From assembly GCF_001592735.1 (NCBI RefSeq), contig NZ_LUKE01000001.1, positions 1,709,018 to 1,773,017 of the forward strand: DNA of 64,000 nucleotides. The letters run 5' to 3'. Every line of letters starts with the position of its first letter. Position 1 is the first letter of the stretch. A program made the translations under genes and the position numbers. Origin of the DNA: Bdellovibrio bacteriovorus (lineage in GTDB: Bacteria > Bdellovibrionota > Bdellovibrionia > Bdellovibrionales > Bdellovibrionaceae). Shown piece after piece: positions 1 through 8,128 of the stretch. The notes beneath the pieces are model-generated. The model was given only the letters and a program-made list of their open reading frames with translations, did not search any database and had not been told where the DNA came from.

Positions 1-2039
1 TTTGGAATATTTACGGGTATACGCAAAGTGAACTCGCTGCCGCGACCTTCTTCAGATTGGACGGAAATTTCACCACCTAAAAGCAGACTGAGTTCCCGTG
101 AAATTGTCAGACCTAAACCAGTGCCGCCAAATTTTCGCGAAATAGAACTGTCACCTTGTTCAAAGGCATTAAAGATCAGGTCTTGTTGAGCCTTCGGAAT
201 TCCGATGCCGGAATCGCGAACGCGGATATCGATATATTCTTTGTTATTTAAAGATCTAGCTACGCGAACGTCGATAGAGCCTTTTTCCGTGAACTTTATT
301 GCGTTTGAAATAAAGTTGCGCAGGATTTGGCTGATACGTTGCGGATCGCTATTGATGATTAAATTTTGGATGTCGGGTTCAATCTGAAAATTGAAATCTA
401 AGTTTTTCTTAGAGATTTGTGGCATGAACGTGGATTGAAGCTGCGCCATCAAAGTCTGCAGAGAGAAAGCTTCCGCGCGAATGCTCAAGCGACGAGCTTC
501 AATCTTAGAAAGATCTAAAATATCATTAATAAGTGAAAGGAGATCATTTCCGGAGTCATAAATCGTGCTCGCAAAAGTTTTTTGCTGCTCATTCAGATTG
601 CCTTCTTTATTTTCACGCAACAAGGTCGCTAAGATTAGCAGACTATTCAGTGGTGTTCTTAGTTCATGCGACATTTTGGCTAAGAAATCAGACTTATATT
701 GATTCAAACGTTCAAGTTCAGAATTGCGTGAATTCAACGTCTCTTGTTGAACCTCAAGTTGGCGGGCTTGTTCTTCAAGTTCCTCATTGGATACGCGAAG
801 TTCTTCTTGTTGAACTTGCAGTTCTTCGGCTTGTTGTTGAGTTTTTTCTAACAACGCTTGTAGGCGGAAGCGGCTTTCTGAAGAGTGAACCCCGTTGGCG
901 ATAACCTCACGAACTTTTTCAAAAAGTTCCATCGTTTCTTTGTTGGGTTCTTCAAAAAGAGCCATCTCGATGATGGCCACGTTTTTGCCGAAATGGCTTA
1001 GTGGCATCATTAATAGCGAACGAGGTTGTTTTTGACCTAAACTGGACCCCACCCAGAAATAGTCTTGAGGCAGTTCATTGATCACGGTCATTTTTTTATT
1101 GCGAATAGCTTGTCCTAAAAGACCATCACCCATTGGAATGATCGAAGCAACGCGGCTGTATTCCCCGGACACACGCCCATAGTTTGCCGCCAGACGCAGT
1201 TGATTGCCCTCAGCCACATATAAAGTGGCAGCGGGAATATTAAAATGTGTGGCGAAGAATTCTAAAGTGGCGTTTGAAAGGGACTGAGTATCGGTGTCGC
1301 CAGCGACGAACTGAGACAGCTCTGTCAGGCGCTCCTGAGACCAAAGCTGGAGTTTTTGCAATTCCGACTCTATCAGGGCCGCAATATTAGCGCGACGGAT
1401 GAAGTAGTAGGCTGCCGCAGACAGTAGCAGGTTAATAATCGTCGCGGCGATGATAGACCAATATCCTAAGGACTGGCTGTTGCGGGTTTGTTCAGATCGA
1501 ACTGCCAACAGGCGACGCTCTTGTGACTTCATTTCATCCACAAGCTTACGAAGGGCATCCATCGTAGATTTGCCCTCGTTCAAAGTGCCTTTGCGGGAAA
1601 GAATTCCGCTTGTAGCAGGGGCGGCCATGGCCGCAGAGGTTCCTTTGATTGCGTCGGCTAAGATTTGGAGGCGCTTTTGAATGATGTCTTGCAAAGCGGC
1701 CAAGCTGTCCTGCTGAGCGCGGTTGTCGCCAGTAAGCTGTTTAGCTAAGCGAAAGTGCGCCCACACTTCGGTGGTACCTTCATAATACGGCTCCAGGTAA
1801 CTCGAGTCGCCGGTCAAAAGGTAACCCCGCATCCCTGTTTCAGCGTCCTTGACCGATGACAGGATAAGTTCCAGTTCTGACAAAACATCATTGCTGTGCT
1901 GCAGCCAAGCTTCGTTTTCACGAGCCTTCTGGAAAGAAGAAAAAAGATAGGCTGAGTTAAGGACCATCAAGAAAGTGGCCGCCACAAAAAAGACATTCAA
2001 CCCGGTGAATTTAGCTGAGTTTTTTATTCTATTCCGCAT
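1..2039 (-). CDS. Sensor histidine kinase, CHASE3-GAF-HisKA-HATPase (3' end cut by window)
   Basis: Reading the minus strand from ATG at 2039 gives an open frame that runs off base 1. A first membrane helix lies at about residues 12-33, then a periplasmic CHASE3-like region with the typical KDAETGMRGYLLTGD segment, and a second helix at about 203-225. A GAF-like domain follows (about 245-380), then a glutamine/glutamate-rich coiled coil. The HisKA H-box MSHELRTPLN has the phosphorylated His at residue 458. The ATPase domain shows an N-box (SNAIKFT), a G1 box (DSGIGIP) and a G2 box (GGTGLGL) close to the edge. It should be an inner-membrane sensor that phosphorylates itself; receiver domains may follow beyond the window. 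The signal sensed cannot be told. No neighbour in the window is clearly its partner. Confidence 0.93.
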   Translation of the reverse strand, partial: MRNRIKNSAKFTGLNVFFVAATFLMVLNSAYLFSSFQKARENEAWLQHSNDVLSELELILSSVKDAETGMRGYLLTGDSSYLEPYYEGTTEVWAHFRLAKQLTGDNRAQQDSLAALQDIIQKRLQILADAIKGTSAAMAAPATSGILSRKGTLNEGKSTMDALRKLVDEMKSQERRLLAVRSEQTRNSQSLGYWSIIAATIINLLLSAAAYYFIRRANIAALIESELQKLQLWSQERLTELSQFVAGDTDTQSLSNATLEFFATHFNIPAATLYVAEGNQLRLAANYGRVSGEYSRVASIIPMGDGLLGQAIRNKKMTVINELPQDYFWVGSSLGQKQPRSLLMMPLSHFGKNVAIIEMALFEEPNKETMELFEKVREVIANGVHSSESRFRLQALLEKTQQQAEELQVQQEELRVSNEELEEQARQLEVQQETLNSRNSELERLNQYKSDFLAKMSHELRTPLNSLLILATLLRENKEGNLNEQQKTFASTIYDSGNDLLSLINDILDLSKIEARRLSIRAEAFSLQTLMAQLQSTFMPQISKKNLDFNFQIEPDIQNLIINSDPQRISQILRNFISNAIKFTEKGSIDVRVARSLNNKEYIDIRVRDSGIGIPKAQQDLIFNAFEQGDSSISRKFGGTGLGLTISRELSLLLGGEISVQSEEGRGSEFTLRIPVNIP

Positions 2040-2273
2040 ATAGGATGCTCTTATCAGTGTGGGGGCAAAAAGACCACCTTGAGAATCCACATTAGGGAAA
2101 AAAGTGAGTGCCCTAAATGAAATTTCACCACTTTTTGACGGATGACAGGCAAAAAATAAATTCGTTACAGTTTGTTTCGCCCCCGTTGCTTTTTGACATT
2201 TTAATGGAGGGCTGGGTTTTCGAGACTCTTTGAGAAGTCTGTGGCATTCTAAATAAAAGAGATCGGAGGACTT

Positions 2274-2408
2274 ATGATCAGCCTTACTGTCGTAATTCTT
2301 TTTTTCGTCTTGGTATTTGCTTCCCTTTATTTAATTTTCGGGACGACTCGGAATTCCCATTTAGCGAAAGCTAGACGGCGCCATCCTCACAAAAAGCAGA
2401 CGCAATGA
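2274..2408 (+). CDS. Small single-helix membrane protein, 44 aa
   Basis: ATG at 2274 follows a strong Shine-Dalgarno GGAGGA at 2265-2270. The product has 44 residues: a hydrophobic helix at about residues 3-24 (starting MISLTVVILFFVLVF) and a basic tail rich in Arg, Lys and His. It would sit in the inner membrane with the basic tail in the cytoplasm. It lies alone between the divergent kinase gene and the convergent arsC-like gene. I do not recognise a family. The good ribosome site and the clean helix-plus-basic-tail layout are the reasons to call it a gene. Confidence 0.6.
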   Translation: MISLTVVILFFVLVFASLYLIFGTTRNSHLAKARRRHPHKKQTQ

Positions 2409-2422
2409 ATATTGCGCCTGCT

Positions 2423-2782
2423 TTAGAAATTCTCTTTCCATTCGTCTTCTTTAAAGCCGACAAGATGAATGTCGTCGCCGATGACGAAAGGCCTTTTCAC
2501 CAGCTTTCCGTTGTCGGCCAAAAGTTTTAAAGCTTCTGTTTCGGAAAGATTCGGAAGCTTTTCGCTTAACTTCATTTCTTTGTAAACCAAGCCCGAAGTA
2601 TTAAATAAATTGCGGATACTGCCGCCATTTTCTTTCACAGAGGCCAACATCTCTTTAAGCTCTTTCATCGAAGGAGGTGTGTCGACGATGGCCATCTTTT
2701 GATACTTCACTTTTTTGCTGTCCAAAAACTTCAATGCTTTTACACAAGTTGAGCACTTGGCGTATTCGTAAATTTTAAGCAT
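2423..2782 (-). CDS. ArsC/Spx-family thioredoxin-fold protein
   Basis: A 119-residue protein that opens LKIYEYAKCSTCVKALKFL, the beta-strand plus CxxC start of the ArsC/Spx/YffB family. The two cysteines are at residues 9 and 12. The later segment LSETEALKLLADNGKLVKRP resembles the conserved LLxxNPxLIKRP stretch of the family. Such proteins are arsenate reductases, Spx-type regulators or uncharacterised YffB/YfgD reductases; the sequence does not decide, and no arsenic genes are nearby. Its ATG overlaps the last 8 bases of the agmatinase gene, so the two are co-transcribed and probably translationally coupled. Confidence 0.82.
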   Translation of the reverse strand: MLKIYEYAKCSTCVKALKFLDSKKVKYQKMAIVDTPPSMKELKEMLASVKENGGSIRNLFNTSGLVYKEMKLSEKLPNLSETEALKLLADNGKLVKRPFVIGDDIHLVGFKEDEWKENF

Positions 2783-3830
2783 TGGATTTCACCAACCAGC
2801 CGCACATTTTATACAAAATACGCGCGCCTACGTTGCCGTCCCATTCCACTTCGTGTTCAGCAAGGCCGCCCGTTGAAACCTCATTCAAATCAAAAGCGAT
2901 GATTTTGCGACCTGAGTTGTGGACTTCGCGGAATAAAAAGAAGACCTGATCTACACTCAAACCACCTGGAACTGGTGTTCCCGTATGGGGGCAGAAAGCA
3001 GGGTCTAGCCCGTCGATATCAAAGGAGATGTATACGTTTTGCGGCAAATCTTTAATGATGTCTTGGCAAAGCTTTTCCCAAGTTTCCCCTTTGAGCATGC
3101 GACGTTTAAGCTCAAGGTCATAGTGAGTTTTGATATCTTCGCGAGAGTTGCTAAAGTCGTATTCTTCTTCGCAGAAATCGCGAATTCCCACTTGCACCAA
3201 TTTTTTTGGTTTTTTCGCGTCCGTCATGACGTTGTACATGATTGAAGCATGGGACTGTTTGAAGCCCTGATAGCCTTTGCGTAAGTCGGCGTGAGCATCT
3301 ATGTGTAAAACACCAAAGTCGCCTTTGAACTTGTTGCTCACCGCACGGATGGCTCCAAGCGGGGTGGAGTGGTCGCCGCCCACAAGTCCTAAAAGCTTTC
3401 CTTTTTTAAGGACGTCAGAGCATTGGTCATAAACCCATTGGGTCATATTTTCACAAGCCACATTCACTTCGCTTGCTAATAAATCCATTTTGGCGTGGTC
3501 TTCGCTCATGCTGGTGCGCATTTCAATCAGTTCTTGTGCAACCGCTTTAAAGCGATCATTCATTTGGCAAAGATCTTCCGGGAAGTCGCGCATGTGATAA
3601 CCAACTTCGTAAGCTTTACCGACTTCGATATCAAAAAGGTCAATCTGTTCACTGGCTTGGCGGATGATCTTGGGTCCGCGGGAGGCGCCCTCGCCGTAAG
3701 ATGTCGTTACTTCCCATGGCACTGGTACTAAAATGACTCTAGATTCCTCTTCCGTCATTGGGATGCCGAAGATGCCGAACTCAGCGGAAATAGTGGTGGT
3801 GGGGTCGAACTTGACGTTCTTCTCAGACAT
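2775..3830 (-). CDS. speB: Agmatinase / arginase-family ureohydrolase
   Basis: A 351-residue protein of the ureohydrolase superfamily. The manganese-binding motifs are visible in order: GGDHS, then DAHADLR, then SFDIDGLDPAFCP. Members hydrolyse agmatine, arginine or formimidoylglutamate. Agmatinase (agmatine to putrescine plus urea) is favoured because a biosynthetic arginine decarboxylase, which makes agmatine, is encoded 4 kb away at 8129-10033. At 351 residues it is longer than E. coli SpeB (about 306); the extra length is mostly before the GGDHS motif. The start is well supported by AAGGAG upstream of ATG. The downstream arsC-like gene overlaps its stop. Confidence 0.85.
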   Translation of the reverse strand: MSEKNVKFDPTTTISAEFGIFGIPMTEEESRVILVPVPWEVTTSYGEGASRGPKIIRQASEQIDLFDIEVGKAYEVGYHMRDFPEDLCQMNDRFKAVAQELIEMRTSMSEDHAKMDLLASEVNVACENMTQWVYDQCSDVLKKGKLLGLVGGDHSTPLGAIRAVSNKFKGDFGVLHIDAHADLRKGYQGFKQSHASIMYNVMTDAKKPKKLVQVGIRDFCEEEYDFSNSREDIKTHYDLELKRRMLKGETWEKLCQDIIKDLPQNVYISFDIDGLDPAFCPHTGTPVPGGLSVDQVFFLFREVHNSGRKIIAFDLNEVSTGGLAEHEVEWDGNVGARILYKMCGWLVKSNA

Positions 3831-3978
3831 ATATTGCTCCTTAGGAATGCTCTGGGTTTATAGCATTTAAGCCGCGCGTCAATCGAGCAATAACTTGATT
3901 ATTTTTAGCTCATAAACCATTTTAACCGCACCTTGGGAACTATTGAAATTCCCTACGAAATTCTTTGGAGGATACACA

Positions 3979-5601
3979 ATGAATATGAAGGGTCTCCTAG
4001 CTTTATTATTAAGCTCAGCTATGGCAGCTCCCGCTTTGGCTCTTGCACCGAATGCATCAGCTCCACAAGGCGGCAATTTCGTCATCAACTTAGGTGGAGA
4101 GCCACCGACAGTTCATCCGATCACTAGCACTGATACATACAGCCGTGCGGTTCAGGGTTATGTGTGTGAAGGCTTAGCGACTCGTGACTCTGAAACTTAC
4201 GACTGGAAACCTCGTTTGGCAGAGAAGTGGGAAATCTCCAAAGACAATAAAACATTCACATTCTTCTTGCGCAAAAATGCTGTTTTCCATGACGGAACAC
4301 CGGTGACTGCGGAAGACGTGAAGTTTTCTTTCGACGCGATCTTTGAGCCAAAATATGAAGCGGCTCATCTTCGTCCTTACTATGAAGGTTTAACGAAAGC
4401 GGAAGTGGTTGATGCTCACACCATCAAATTCACCGCCAAAGATCTTTACTTCAAAAACTTTGAGTCTGCGGCGACATTGACCGTCATTCCAAAAGCGACT
4501 TACAGCGATGTTGAAAAGTCTAAAAAAATGAACCGCAGCTTGAACTGCTCGGGCCCATACCAATTGTCTAAATTTGATCGTGGTCAATTGATCACTCTTA
4601 AGAAGTTTGACAAGTGGTGGGGTATCAATGACCCAATTTACAAAGGCACTTACAACTTCGATACTGTGACAATGCGTTTTTATAAAGATGAAAACGTGCA
4701 ACTTGAGCGCGCTAAAAAAGGCGAGCTTGATTACATCGATTTACGTATTGAAGCTTTCATGAAAAAAACCGAGGGTGCTCCTTGGGGTAAAACAGTTATT
4801 AAGCACAAAGTGGCTAATGATGCTCCTAAATCTTACGGCTTTGTAGGTTGGAACTTCCGCAAAGAATTGTTCCAAGATAAAAATGTTCGCGTGGCTTTGG
4901 CACACTTGTTAAACCGCGAAGAAATGAACAAAAAATTCCGTTACGGTATGTCGGATCTTGCGAACGGTGCTGTTTACATCCGTTCAGAGTTCAACCCAGG
5001 CAACAAAGCTTTGGAGTTCAGCCCTAAGAAAGCTCAAGAGCTTTTGGCTAAGGCAGGTTGGACTGACGCTGATAAAAACGGTGTTTTAGAAAAAACTGTG
5101 AATGGTAAGAAAACTGAATTCAAATTCACATTGATCTATCCAAATAAAGACGTTGAAAAATACTGGACTCTTTACCGCGAAGACTTGAAAAAAGCCGGTA
5201 TCGACATGGAATTGAAATACCTAGAGTGGAACTCATTCCTTAAGTTGATTGATGAAGGAAACTTCGACGCGGTGACTTTGGCTTGGGGTGGCGGTTCGGT
5301 TGAACCAGACCCAAAACAAATCTGGCATTCTTCGGGTGCCGTAGCCGGTGGATCTAATTTCATCGCTTACAAAAACCCTGAAGTTGATAAACTTATCGAC
5401 GAAGCTCGTGTTGAACCAAACCGTGCTAAACGTGTGACTAAGTTGAAAGAAGCTTACAAAAAAATCGCGGAGGATGCTCCTTACGCATTCTTGTTCAACG
5501 ATAAGTATGAATTCTATGCAAATTCTTCACGCATGGGCTCTCCAGGCGAGACATTTAAATACGAAGTTGGTACAGACTACTGGTGGATGAAGCCTCAATA
5601 G
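3979..5601 (+). CDS. Peptide ABC transporter substrate-binding protein (family 5)
   Basis: ATG at 3979 is chosen because GGAGG lies 8 bases upstream and because the protein then begins with a signal peptide (MNMKGLLALLLSSAMAAPAL). The open frame itself extends to 3943. The mature protein is a family 5 extracytoplasmic solute-binding protein: it shows GGEPPTVHPITSTD near the start, the signature-like run LAEKWEISKDNKTFTFFLRK followed by FHDGTPVTAEDVKFSF, and the usual overall length (540 residues). It should bind peptides in the periplasm and hand them to the permeases encoded directly downstream. The operon continues with yejB- and yejE-like genes. Confidence 0.93.
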   Translation: MNMKGLLALLLSSAMAAPALALAPNASAPQGGNFVINLGGEPPTVHPITSTDTYSRAVQGYVCEGLATRDSETYDWKPRLAEKWEISKDNKTFTFFLRKNAVFHDGTPVTAEDVKFSFDAIFEPKYEAAHLRPYYEGLTKAEVVDAHTIKFTAKDLYFKNFESAATLTVIPKATYSDVEKSKKMNRSLNCSGPYQLSKFDRGQLITLKKFDKWWGINDPIYKGTYNFDTVTMRFYKDENVQLERAKKGELDYIDLRIEAFMKKTEGAPWGKTVIKHKVANDAPKSYGFVGWNFRKELFQDKNVRVALAHLLNREEMNKKFRYGMSDLANGAVYIRSEFNPGNKALEFSPKKAQELLAKAGWTDADKNGVLEKTVNGKKTEFKFTLIYPNKDVEKYWTLYREDLKKAGIDMELKYLEWNSFLKLIDEGNFDAVTLAWGGGSVEPDPKQIWHSSGAVAGGSNFIAYKNPEVDKLIDEARVEPNRAKRVTKLKEAYKKIAEDAPYAFLFNDKYEFYANSSRMGSPGETFKYEVGTDYWWMKPQ

Positions 5602-5657
5602 GCTTCGTTCACTAATAATTGTACATTTTGTCTCTCTAGAAAATTGGGAGTAGCGCC

Positions 5658-6692
5658 TTGGTCGTTTACTTAATTCGCCGATTATTACTGATGATCCCGA
5701 CATTTTTCGGGATCACGATTGTGACTTTTGCCCTTATCAATATGGCTCCAGGTGGGCCTATCGAACAAAAACTGCAAGCCATTCGCTTTGGTAGCGGTGG
5801 TGGAGGCGGGGGTTCTACTGGTTCTTCTGTTGGCAATCGCGGCGACTCCGCTGTGAACGAAGAAGTTATTGAGGCTCTTAAAAAACAGTACGGTTTTGAT
5901 AAGCCTCTTCATGTGCGCTACCTGATCTGGCTTAAAAACTTAAGTCGCCTGGATTTCGGCGAAAGCTTTACTTACCAGGAACCAGTGACTGATGTGATCA
6001 TCAGTAAATTCCCAGTTTCTTTGACCTTCGGTCTTACCTCATTGTTTTTAACTTACCTCATTTGTATTCCGTTGGGGGTCAGTAAGGCCACCAAAGCAGG
6101 GGGTATTTACGATCGACTGACCACGTTCGGATTGAATCTGACATATTCCATTCCACCTTTAATTTTGGGTATTTTCTTAATCGTTGTGGTTGCAGGTAAG
6201 TGGAATTTGGCTCCGCTCGGGGGATTTCAGTCTGATGACTATGAATCTTTGAGTACTTGGGCGCGTTTCACTGATCGCCTTCATCATATGATCTTGCCTT
6301 TGCTTTGTTATATGATTGGTGGCTTTACAGAGCTTTCTACGTTGATGCGAAATTCGATGCTAGATGTGATTAAGTCTGACTATGTTCGTACGGCACGGGC
6401 GAAAGGTCTTTCTGAGCGCAAAGTTATCTTTAAGCATGCCCTTCGCAATGCTTTGATCCCAATTGCAACGGGCCTAGGTGGATTCTTCGGAGTTTTCTTA
6501 GCGGGTTCGTTGATTATTGAACAGATCTTTAATTTAGATGGTATCGGTCTTTTAGGATATCAATCCATTATGTCGCGTGATTATAACGTGATCATGGGAC
6601 TGACGTTCATGTCGTCGATGGTACTGATGTTAGGTCGAATTTTCTCTGACGTTATTTATGTGATGGTTGACCCAAGGATTGATTTCAAATGA
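5658..6692 (+). CDS. Peptide ABC transporter permease, YejB/OppB type
   Basis: A 344-residue inner-membrane permease with a TTG start at 5658 preceded by GGGAG. It opens with a membrane helix (YLIRRLLLMIPTFFGITIV) and the APGGP motif, then a glycine-rich loop (about residues 45-65) like the insertion in the first periplasmic loop of YejB. Further helices follow, and the EAA-type loop is seen in YVRTARAKGLSERKVIFKHA, which would contact the ATPase. The last codons overlap the start of the next gene by 4 bases (ATGA), indicating tight coupling. YejABEF imports peptides and microcin C in enterobacteria; the substrate here is unknown. Confidence 0.93.
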   Translation: MVVYLIRRLLLMIPTFFGITIVTFALINMAPGGPIEQKLQAIRFGSGGGGGGSTGSSVGNRGDSAVNEEVIEALKKQYGFDKPLHVRYLIWLKNLSRLDFGESFTYQEPVTDVIISKFPVSLTFGLTSLFLTYLICIPLGVSKATKAGGIYDRLTTFGLNLTYSIPPLILGIFLIVVVAGKWNLAPLGGFQSDDYESLSTWARFTDRLHHMILPLLCYMIGGFTELSTLMRNSMLDVIKSDYVRTARAKGLSERKVIFKHALRNALIPIATGLGGFFGVFLAGSLIIEQIFNLDGIGLLGYQSIMSRDYNVIMGLTFMSSMVLMLGRIFSDVIYVMVDPRIDFK

Positions 6693-7717
6693 TCGACCCA
6701 ATTCAAAAATACCTTATTAAGAATGAGCTGACCTTAAAACGTTACCGACGTTTTAAAAAGGACCGAGTAGCTGTATTGTCCGTTTGGATCTTGCTAACCA
6801 TGTTCTTTTTCAGCTTTACTGCAGAGCTGTGGGCTAACAATCATCCCCATGTAATTAAATACCACGGTAAATTGTATTTCCCTTTATTTAAGGATTATCA
6901 TCCGACAGAATTTGGGCGCGACGACATCTATGTGATGGATTATCGTGCGCTTAAGCTGGCGGAAGGTGATTGGGCGGTTTGGCCATTGATTCAATGGAAT
7001 GCTTACGAAAGTAATAAAACTGTTGATACGTATCCATCTCCTCCCTCCAAGAGCAATTGGTTCGGCACGGATGAAAGTGGTCGGGATGTGACAACTCGCG
7101 TCCTTTATGGTTTCCGTTATTCGATGATGTTCTCTTTGGGTGCTTGGCTTGCGTCTTATGCGATCGGAATCTTGTTGGGATCCATCATGGGTTATGCGGG
7201 AGGTAAAACGGATTTGATTGGCCAGCGTATTGTAGAAATCATCGAAAGTATGCCTATCATTCTGATCTTGTTGACGATGATTTCGATCTTTACACCGTCG
7301 TTGTTGTTCCTAGTGCTGTTTTATTCCATCTTCTCTTGGACGGGTATTTCGGCTTACATGCGTGCGCAGTTCTTACAACTGCGTAAACGTGAATACGTCG
7401 AAGCAGCGCAAGCTTTAGGTGCCAATCACCGGCGTGTTATCGGGAAGCATATTTTACCCAACGGCTTAACTCCGATTATCACATTCTCTCCATTTGTGAT
7501 TTCTGGGAATGTTTCGGTTTTGTCTTTCTTAGACTATTTAGGTTTAGGTTTGACGCCACCAACTCCGTCTTGGGGTGAGTTGTTAAGCCAGGCGCAAAAA
7601 TGGTTCACAATTGCTCCGTGGTTGGTCTGGGCGCCATTGATAGCTCTTTTTGTAACTTTGTTGTTATTGATCAATATCGGTATCGCCGTTCGCGACGCCT
7701 TCGACTCTCGAATGTAA
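6689..7717 (+). CDS. Peptide ABC transporter permease, YejE/OppC type
   Basis: A 342-residue permease. After the first helix comes a long periplasmic segment containing KYHGKLYFPLFKDYHPTEFG, close to the YejE consensus, and then NWFGTDESGRDVTTRVLYG, the standard OppC-family motif. The EAA loop is YVEAAQALGANHRRVIGKHI. The gene starts within the stop of the yejB-like gene. No ATPase (YejF or OppD/OppF) follows: the operon ends at a terminator and a degenerate transposase, so the motor subunits must be encoded elsewhere. The stop codon at 7715-7717 directly abuts an inverted-repeat arm. Confidence 0.93.
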   Translation: MIDPIQKYLIKNELTLKRYRRFKKDRVAVLSVWILLTMFFFSFTAELWANNHPHVIKYHGKLYFPLFKDYHPTEFGRDDIYVMDYRALKLAEGDWAVWPLIQWNAYESNKTVDTYPSPPSKSNWFGTDESGRDVTTRVLYGFRYSMMFSLGAWLASYAIGILLGSIMGYAGGKTDLIGQRIVEIIESMPIILILLTMISIFTPSLLFLVLFYSIFSWTGISAYMRAQFLQLRKREYVEAAQALGANHRRVIGKHILPNGLTPIITFSPFVISGNVSVLSFLDYLGLGLTPPTPSWGELLSQAQKWFTIAPWLVWAPLIALFVTLLLLINIGIAVRDAFDSRM

Positions 7718-7758
7718 GGTACCAGCTTCTTTCCGTCGAATTTCCGGTACATAAAAAG
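7718..7758 (+). repeat. Left arm of inverted repeat flanking RAYT relic
   Basis: This 41-base segment, starting GGTACCAGCTTCTTT right after the yejE-like stop, recurs as an inverted copy at 8086-8125. The copies differ only at a few positions: one substitution and one C insertion in the GTCGAATTTC region. Each arm merges on its inner side into a hairpin terminator. The pair looks like the ends of a small mobile unit (REP/MITE-like) mobilised by the enclosed transposase type. Confidence 0.75.
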
Positions 7759-7784
7759 CGCTTGGAAACAGGCGCTTTTTTTAT
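7753..7784 (+). terminator. Rho-independent terminator of the yej-like operon
   Basis: A 9-base stem (AAAAAGCGC at 7753-7761 with GCGCTTTTT at 7772-7780) with a 10-base loop, followed by more T residues. It ends the substrate-binding protein/permease operon on the plus strand and overlaps the inner end of the left repeat arm. Confidence 0.85.
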
Positions 7785-7785
7785 T

Positions 7786-8058
7786 TGTCCGAAATGCCAC
7801 AATCGCGAATGGTTCGACCTTCCCATGTCGCAAGTTTGAGAGACCATGTCAAACTACTTGTGCTTTATCCATCACGCTTACAAGGGGGAAATTTATGCCT
7901 TTGTCTTAATGAGTAATCACTTCCACCTTTTAATCCGCTTTCCTGAAAACAATATGTCTGAAGCGATGACATATTTTATGCGAGAGTCTTCCAGAATGAT
8001 TTCCCGGCAGGCGGGGCGAATCAATCAAACTAAATACAAGTCCGTCAGAACAAGATAA
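7786..8058 (+). pseudogene. REP-associated tyrosine transposase (RAYT) relic
   Basis: One reading frame carries two parts of a RAYT (IS200-like, Y1 transposase) separated by a stop. The first part reads CHNREWFDLPMSQV and ends in TGA at 7837-7839; the second resumes ETMSNYLCFIHHAYKGEIY and contains the HUH-like motif SNHFHLLIRFPENNMSEAM. A single change, TGG to TGA, would explain the stop, since Trp is expected there. The N-terminal domain start is missing, and the frame ends shortly after GRINQ, so the catalytic tyrosine region and the C-terminal half are gone. The relic lies between the two inverted-repeat arms and between two convergent terminators. It cannot encode an active enzyme. Confidence 0.85.
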
Positions 8059-8091
8059 AAAAAAGGGCGCATCGTAAGACGCACCCTTTTT
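8057..8091 (-). terminator. Rho-independent terminator of speA
   Basis: On the minus strand, an 11-base stem with one mismatch (8081-8091 against 8060-8070, loop at 8071-8080) is followed by a run of eight T residues. It would end transcription of arginine decarboxylase. It overlaps the inner side of the right repeat arm, mirroring the arrangement on the left. Confidence 0.8.
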
Positions 8092-8125
8092 ATGTACCGA
8101 AATTCGACGAAAAGAAGCTGGTACC
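8086..8125 (-). repeat. Right arm of inverted repeat flanking RAYT relic
   Basis: Read on the minus strand this 40-base segment starts GGTACCAGCTTCTTT and matches 7718-7758 almost completely. Its outer end is 3 bases from the speA stop codon (8129-8131), so the element fills the whole space between the two convergent genes. Confidence 0.75.
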
Positions 8126-8128
8126 TTC

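Noticed and set aside
3888-3920. GAGC...GCTC pairing upstream of the substrate-binding protein gene
   Set aside because: Only four base pairs and AT-rich surroundings; not supportable as a regulatory hairpin.
7534-7833. 99-residue minus-strand frame over the yejE-like 3' end
   Set aside because: Antisense to a conserved permease and to the repeat arm; no domain and no ribosome site.
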